Shown here: positions 57,853-64,000 of the stretch, piece after piece
Position numbering within the stretch: the stretch's first letter is position 1
How the letters are laid out: each line of letters begins with the position of its first letter
Source of the DNA: Rosa chinensis
Lineage: Eukaryota > Streptophyta > Magnoliopsida > Rosales > Rosaceae
Direction: 5' to 3'
Assembly (NCBI RefSeq): GCF_002994745.2
Contig: NC_037091.1
Location: 57,769,612-57,833,611, forward strand
Length of the DNA: 64,000 bases
The notes under the pieces: generated by a model
Told to the model about the DNA's origin: nothing
Database searches by the model: none
Seen by the model: only the letters and a program-made list of their open reading frames with translations
Program-made: the position numbers and the translations under genes

Positions 57853-59388
57853 ATGATGGAACAACATCGAGATAGGGCTGCTGGTGGATCTGTTAATAGT
57901 CCTCCATGGTTTGATGGAGGATGTGAAAAGTACACTCAATGGAAGATATACATGAAATCATACTTGTATGCGCAAGATGAACATGTATGGAACATTGTGG
58001 AAAATGGCTGGAAGACACCAATAATTCCAGTTAAAGGCGAGGGCTCATCAGTCTCTATTCCTAAGCCACAGAAGGACTGGACTGACGTAGAAGTACGTGA
58101 TCTTCAAGCTGACTTCAAAGCAAAAAATAGCATTTTCACAGCTCTCTCTGAACGTGAAAAGCTGAGGATTAGTCACTGCGACACTGCAAAACAAGCTTGG
58201 GATCTGTTGCAGACTACATATGAAGGAAACAAAAAGGTATGTGCACAAAAACTGCAAGGTCTGATTTATGAATTTGAAACTATGACCATGGGAGATGATG
58301 AAACCGTAGATGACTTTCATGGTAGAATTCTAAAGATTACTGGTCAATGTCGTAGTCTAGGTGCCCCTTTTGATGAAGATAAGGTTGTCAAGAAAATACT
58401 TAGAGCCTTACCAGAAAAGTTTCACTCTAAAGTCACTAGTATTGAGGACTCTTTTGACATTGATGAATACCCTTTGGATGAACTCATTGGAAATCTAAAA
58501 ACTTATGAACTAAGACTAAAACCGGAAAAGAAATCCAAAGGTGTGGCTTTCAAGGCTGTGAAAGGGAAAGAAGAGGAAGATGAACCACTTGATCTTGCTC
58601 TTCTGACCAAAGAGTTCAAAAAGTTTCTTAGAAATAAATCCTCCTCTCAAAGTTTCAATGCTCCCAAGAAAAACTTTGTTAACAATGATAACAACGTTAA
58701 AGGGAATTTTAAAGCAAATAAATTTGGAGAAATAAAATGCTATGAATGTGGTGGCTATGGCCATATTTCTACTGATTGTGGTAACAGGAAGCATGGAAAT
58801 AGCAACAATAAATCCCTTCTCTCAACATGGAGTGATGATGAACATCAGGAGGTCGAAAATGTTGCCTTCGTGTCGTCTCTTTCACTGGAATCTGAAAGTG
58901 ATGAAGAATTCTCAGATGATGAGACTAATGTCCGCTGCAAACAACTCTATAAAGCGTCAAAAGCCACATTAATCAAAAATGCAAGTTTGGAGGATGAAAT
59001 TGTGTTGCTGAAGGCTAAAAATGAGAAGTTGGAACTTGTATGGAGGACTTCTCAAAACACTTGGGAACAAGAAAGGAACAAACTCATAGAAGAGCTACAT
59101 AACTCACAAAGTGACAAAAGTTCCCAGACCTGGAAGATACAATGTGCTGAACTGAAAAACAAAATCAAGATTCTTGAACTTGAGGTAAAAGGACAACATG
59201 CTCTAAACTTAAATCTACTAACTGAAAATGAATCATTGCAGAAAGAGCTGAAGTCCACTCAAGAGAAGTTCACAAAGTTTGAGATAAGCTCTGCAACAGC
59301 ATCTAAGTTGTTCAGCTCCGGAAAGCCCACCATGATACATTCGGACTTGGATATTCTGGAGAAAGCTCCAAAGGCACACACTTTGTGA
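57853..59388 (+). CDS. Sirevirus gag
   Basis: A 511-codon frame. Order: UBN2 capsid domain (PPWFDGGCEKYTQWKIYMKS, then CDTAKQAWDLLQTTYEG and VKKILRALPEKF), zinc knuckle CYECGGYGHISTDC (about residue 297-310), an acidic patch, and a long coiled coil (KLELVWRTSQNTWEQERNK). The extended coiled-coil Gag is a mark of the Sirevirus genus. It ends in TGA at 59,386-59,388, where the next frame (shifted by -1) continues the protein; see the pol entry. Confidence 0.9.
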   Translation: MMEQHRDRAAGGSVNSPPWFDGGCEKYTQWKIYMKSYLYAQDEHVWNIVENGWKTPIIPVKGEGSSVSIPKPQKDWTDVEVRDLQADFKAKNSIFTALSEREKLRISHCDTAKQAWDLLQTTYEGNKKVCAQKLQGLIYEFETMTMGDDETVDDFHGRILKITGQCRSLGAPFDEDKVVKKILRALPEKFHSKVTSIEDSFDIDEYPLDELIGNLKTYELRLKPEKKSKGVAFKAVKGKEEEDEPLDLALLTKEFKKFLRNKSSSQSFNAPKKNFVNNDNNVKGNFKANKFGEIKCYECGGYGHISTDCGNRKHGNSNNKSLLSTWSDDEHQEVENVAFVSSLSLESESDEEFSDDETNVRCKQLYKASKATLIKNASLEDEIVLLKAKNEKLELVWRTSQNTWEQERNKLIEELHNSQSDKSSQTWKIQCAELKNKIKILELEVKGQHALNLNLLTENESLQKELKSTQEKFTKFEISSATASKLFSSGKPTMIHSDLDILEKAPKAHTL

Positions 59389-62300
59389 GAGAGTCCAATT
59401 CGGAAGTGGAGAAAAGTGATCCAATCACCCAAGTCATCAAGAACACTATCACAAGGGTTGACAAGGAACCAAAATCTTCTCAGAAGGTCACTCATGTAAG
59501 GATGAATCAGATGCTTCCGACTGATCATAACAGGTATGCAACTCTTAAGTCTTTTATTCCTACATGTCATTACTGTGGTAAATTAGGACATATTAGACCA
59601 AGATGTAATGAGAGACATAAGTCAATTCCATCTGGTGAGGATAAGCTATCTGTAAAATCTTTACATTGTGAGCTTAAGGAGCAGAAAGAGCTTATCAACA
59701 AATCGGCTAACCTGATTACTAAAGCAAACATGCAAAATAGAGATAAACCTGTCTGGATTAGAAAGGACTTGAATAATCATCGTTCTAATCACTCTGATTC
59801 TACTGACTCTATTAGTGATATCTGTCTCATGACAAGTGTAAGTACAGATAATTCTTCAACATATATTGAGGCAACCTGCCTGGTAGCACTCACTGCCTTG
59901 GCAGACAAGCGGAAGGATTTCTGGTATGTGGATAGTGGTTGCTCCAGACACATGACTGGAGATAAAGCTTGGTTCATCTCATTCGAAGATGAATGCACTA
60001 CTGGTTCAGTTACCTTTGGTGATGGAAGAAAAGCAAAAATTCTTGCACGAGGAACAGTCAATACTCCTAGAATTCCTAATCTAAAAAATGTTTTGTATGT
60101 AGAGGGTTTAACTGCCAATCTAATAAGTGTCAGTCACTTGGCTGATGATTATGAGGATGTTTGGTTCAACAAGCAAAGATGTGTGATTCTCGATAAAAAG
60201 GGAGAAAATGTTATGAGAGGTAAGAGATCTTCAGATAATTGTTATCACATTCAATCTAATGAATCTCTAAATGTACAGGATTGCTTGTCTGTGAGATCTG
60301 CCGAAGAAACCTTCGAAATATGGCACAGAAGATTAGGACATGTAAACTATCAGGATCTACTCAAATTATCCACTAAGCAGTATGTCAGAGGTCTACCAGC
60401 ACTAAGTGGTAAGACCGACAAGATATGTGGAGTATGCAAAATCGGTAAGCAAGCCAGATCTCCTCATAAAATAATAAACGCTGCCACTACCACAAGAGTA
60501 TTGGAACTGCTGCATATGGACCTTATGGGACCAGCTCAAACAGAAAGCATTGGAGGTAAGAAATACATACTTGTGATCGTTGATGATTTCTCCAGGTACA
60601 CTTAGGTTAATTTTCTAAGAGACAAAGCTGAAACTTTTGAATCATTCAAGGGCTTAAATCAAAGAATAAAAATTGAAAAACAGTCCACAAACATGTGCTT
60701 AGTAAGAGTAAGGTCAGATAATGGAACTGAGTTTAAAAATGCTGCGTTTGCTAACTACTTTCATGAGTTAGGTGTTTCCCATGAGTTTTCAGCCCCGATC
60801 ACTCCACAACAAAATGGAATAGTTGAGCGCAAAAATAGAGTGTTGTTAGACATGGCAAGGGTAATGCTGCATTCTGCTGGTCTAAGCTCAAACTTTTGGG
60901 CTGAGGCAATCAGTACTGCATGTTACACCATCAACAGAGTCTTCTTGAGACCTGGAACTGACCAAACAGCTTACGAGCTGTGGAAAGGTAAGAAACCAAA
61001 CATAAACCACCTTCATGTGTTCGGAAGCCCTTGCTACATATTAAGAGATCGAGAGCAACTCGGAAAATTTGATGCTCGAAGCAATGATGGTATCTTCCTT
61101 GGATATTCTATTAATAGTCGAGCATATAGAGTCTATAACAAAAGAACCAGGATTGTTATGGAATCTATTAACGTGTCTATTGATGATTACTACACTAGAC
61201 AGGAGGAAGCCTTTACCGATACATCATCTCCTCTCAGCTCAGAATCAGAAGACACATCAGCTACTGATGACCAGAAAGAGGATGATGACAACATCTTCGA
61301 GCCAGCTCCTCAAATGAAAAGAGGGTTCAAGCAAGTCCAAAAAGATCACTCTCGTCAAGATATTATTGGACAAATCTCAGATGGTCTCAAAACAAGAAGC
61401 CAAGCTGCTCCACAGGTAAGTGCAGAGGAGGTAAGTCGAGGTAATGCCTTAATTTGTTTTATCACAGAAAATCAAATCACAATGAATATCATATCTCAGT
61501 GTGGGTTTGTTTCCCTAATTGAACCAAAGAATATTAAGGAAGCCTTACTAGATGATGATTGGATTAGTGCTATGCAGGAAGAATTAACTCAGTTCACTAG
61601 GAATGATGTGTGGTACTTGGTACCAAGACCTAGAAACTGTAATGTAATAGGGACTAAGTGGATATTCAGAAATAAAAGTGATGAAAAAGGGAATGTAATC
61701 AGGAACAAGGCTAGATTAGTGGCACAGGGGTATTCACAGGTTGAAGGTCTAGATTTTGATGAAACCTTTGCTCCTGTTGCAAGATTAGAATCAGTGAGAC
61801 TACTTTTGTCTGTAGCTTGTCACTTAAGATTCAAATTGTTCCAAATGGATGTCAAAACTGCCTTTCTGAATGGGGTGTTGCAGGAAGAAGTATATGTGGA
61901 ACAACCTCAAGGTTTCAAAGATCCACATAATCTAAATCATGTTTATAGACTCAAGAAAGCTCTGTATGGTTTGAAACAGGCTCCACGAGCCTGGTATGAA
62001 AGACTTTCCACTCATCTAGTGGGAAAAGGATATACAAGAGGATCAATTGATAAAACATTGTTTGTAAAACAAGTGAAAAATGATCTTATCATAGCTCAGG
62101 TGTATGTTGATGACATTGTTTTTGGCTCTACATCTAAATATCTTGTCAATGAATTTCAATCTGTCATGGAAAGTGAATTTGAAATGAGCATGTGTGGTGA
62201 ACTAACCTTTTTCCTTGGACTGCAAGTAAAGCAACTTGATGCAGGTATTTTTCTCTCTCAAACCAAATATGCTGAAAATCTCATCAAGAAATTTGGCCTC

Positions 62301-63047
62301 GAATCCAAGAAAGTAGTTAACAATCCCATGAGCACAACTACAAAACTGAGCGAAGATTCAAATGGAAAATCAATCGATTCAACTCTCTATAGGAGCATGA
62401 TTGGCAGCTTGCTATATCTCACTGCCAGTCGACCTGATATTTCATACAGTGTGGGAGAGTGTGCTTGATTTCAAGCAAATCCCAAAGAATCACACTTGGA
62501 AGCTGTCAAGAGAATCATTCGCTATGTTTCAGGTACAGTTAACTGTGGCATTTTCTATACCTTTGAAACTAACGTGGAAGTTTTAGGGTATTCTGATGCT
62601 GACTGGGGAGGAATCTTAAAGGATAGAAAAAGCACTTCTGGAGGCTGTTTCTTCGTTGGGAACAACCTTGTTGCCTGGCACAGCAAGAAACAAAATTGTA
62701 TTTCTCTATCTACTGCTGAAGCTGAATATATTGCTGCTGGGAGCTGCTGTACTCAAATGCTTTGGATGAAACAAATGCTCAAGGATTACGACTTCTCTCA
62801 AGGTAAGTTATCCATCTTCTGTGATAATACAAGTGCTATCAATATCACAAAAAATCCTGTTCAACACTCTCGAACGAAACACATTGATCTTCATTATCAC
62901 TTTATTAGAGATTTGGTTGAGCAGAATATACTTGAGTTAAGTTTTGTGCCCACTGAAAGTCAACTTGCTGATTTGTTCACTAAGCCTCTTGACACTGCTA
63001 GGTTTGAGATGTTAAGAAATGCTTTGGGGATATGTTCTAAGTATTAA
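59385..63047 (+). pseudogene. Sirevirus pol (protease, integrase, RT, RNase H) with two nonsense codons
   Basis: Continues gag after a one-base shift. Order: a second zinc knuckle (CHYCGKLGHIRPRC), protease WYVDSGCSRHMTGD, GAG-pre-integrase (IWHRRLGHVNYQDLL, CGVCKIGKQ), integrase D,D,E motifs ([24 protein letters not shown]), RT ([24 protein letters not shown] near 62,106), and RNase H (GYSDADWGGILKDRKSTSGG, TAEAEYIAAGS, CDNTSAI). Only two stops interrupt it: TAG at 60,603-60,605, where Trp is usual, and TGA at 62,466-62,468, where Arg is usual (a CpG-type change). The element is therefore recent. Confidence 0.9.
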
Positions 63048-64000
63048 GGCACTCAAATGTTTGTCCACTGTTGAGAGAGAACATTGTGATCTTAGTGTAC
63101 CTTGACCACTGTCATTAGTGACTTGTACATATACTCTGGACATTGTTGTCATGTCTTATTCTGGACAAATATTGTGTACTTATGGTTCGTATCTTAGTCA
63201 GTTAATTCTCATATGCACTTTCACTTATAGCCTATGTGGTGGCATGCTCCTTGTTTACTGTCAAAAGAGATTCAGTGAAATAGGCGAACTAATTAAAATG
63301 CTCAAATGATTCCTTCCCTCTTCTCAAAGTAATCAGGTCCTAGTTGTGGTGAACTTTCTAGGATTTGTAAGAAACGAGAATGGATAATTCTATCCCATCT
63401 CTCCTAGTAATCAGGCCTTAGTTGTGGTGAACTTTCTAAGGTTTGCAAGAAACGAGTTGGTGAGTGATCTGTGCACGAAAAATAAAATAATGCAGACAAC
63501 TACTCGAGACTCTTTCCATGGAGCATCCTTGTTATGTTTAGTACCCTAAGAACATCTGTTCTGGGAGTTGCTGAGAAGAGTCTTGTTACATGAGTTCTAA
63601 GTGTCAACATATAAAAGAGGTCTATGACTCAAATACATTACGTGCTTGGGAACAATGTTTCCTACTCCTTCTAAGGAGATTCCTTGAGCTTAGTTCACAT
63701 GTTTAGTTCTCTTACTTCACTCCTTCTCTCTTTCACTAAACTTGTTTCTAAGCCCCATATACTGGTTCTACTCACTTTTATCACAGGTTTACTCCCTAAG
63801 GTCTGAATATGAGTACCAATTCATTTGTTGATAGAATACATCATGCTTCATGCTCGGAACTATGTTCCTTTCACTACGTGATTTGTGCTCTCTGTGATTA
63901 AACTATGCTATTTTTTCTCTCTTCGATATGACAATTGCTTTCAATATCTTGATACTTGGCAAAGGAAACGATCATGTGATATCATTGCAGATTATGAGAA
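63048..64000 (+). mobile_element. Sirevirus 3' untranslated region
   Basis: About 950 bp after pol with no coding frame and no recognisable LTR. It contains a direct repeat (AGTTGTGGTGAACTTTCTA, units near 63,328-63,380 and 63,403-63,456). Long 3' regions with repeats are usual in Sireviruses. The 3' LTR lies beyond the window. Confidence 0.7.

Overview
The window is plant nuclear DNA. Genes carry short GT-AG introns, and the sequence is dense in LTR retrotransposons, MITEs, a tRNA-derived SINE and an endogenous pararetrovirus. The gene families (CYP716-type cytochrome P450s, a GH3 beta-glucosidase, a TTC5-type TPR protein, a MuDR-type transposase) fit a dicot. A rosid is plausible, but no species can be named from sequence alone.

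Layout, left half. 1-765 is the 3' end of a MuDR-like (MULE) transposase gene, with MULE-type termini at about 1.19-1.85 kb. A long-TIR foldback element with a perfect 9-bp target duplication lies at 2,496-3,754. 4.1-6.96 kb (minus) is a GH3 beta-glucosidase gene with recognisable exons but at least four frame breaks. 8,740-12,415 (plus) is an apparently intact 13-exon TTC5-like TPR gene. 13.37-14.64 kb holds three palindromic MITEs set in TA/CA repeats. 15.2-18.7 kb is a nested pile: a copia element hit by a Harbinger-like element and a hAT element. 19.1-20.7 kb (minus) is an intact CYP716-like P450. Two more TIR elements lie at 21.5-23.4 kb. 25.0-27.45 kb (minus) is a second P450, broken by a small LTR insertion and frameshifts. 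28.4-32.6 kb holds hairpin MITEs, a duplicated signal-peptide-like segment and a 2.7-kb solo LTR.

Layout, right half. 32.9-35.0 kb has MULE-type elements, a very long CT microsatellite and an F-box-like fragment. Then come a Tourist-like MITE and a SINE. About 37.0-44.9 kb (minus) is an endogenous caulimovirid, petuvirus-like, with a single uninterrupted 2,273-codon polyprotein frame, a tRNA-Met primer site, a TATA box and poly(A) signals. 45.86-48.48 kb (minus) is a third, intact CYP716-like P450, a duplicate of the second. After that come an RCC1 exon fragment, a decayed copia element (50.25-53.9 kb), an unclassified non-coding repeat, a copia LTR-plus-gag fragment (55.8-56.5 kb), a fourth P450 (first exon only) and, directly after it, a Sirevirus-type copia element running off the right edge.

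Together, the host backbone from 19 to 57 kb is a tandem CYP716-like cluster: two intact genes, one pseudogene and one truncated copy. CYP716 enzymes usually oxidise triterpene scaffolds. Transposons and a pararetrovirus have expanded the spaces between the copies. The most interesting items are the open viral polyprotein and its odd leader, the P450 cluster with a non-canonical I-helix, and the foldback/MITE families with clear target duplications.
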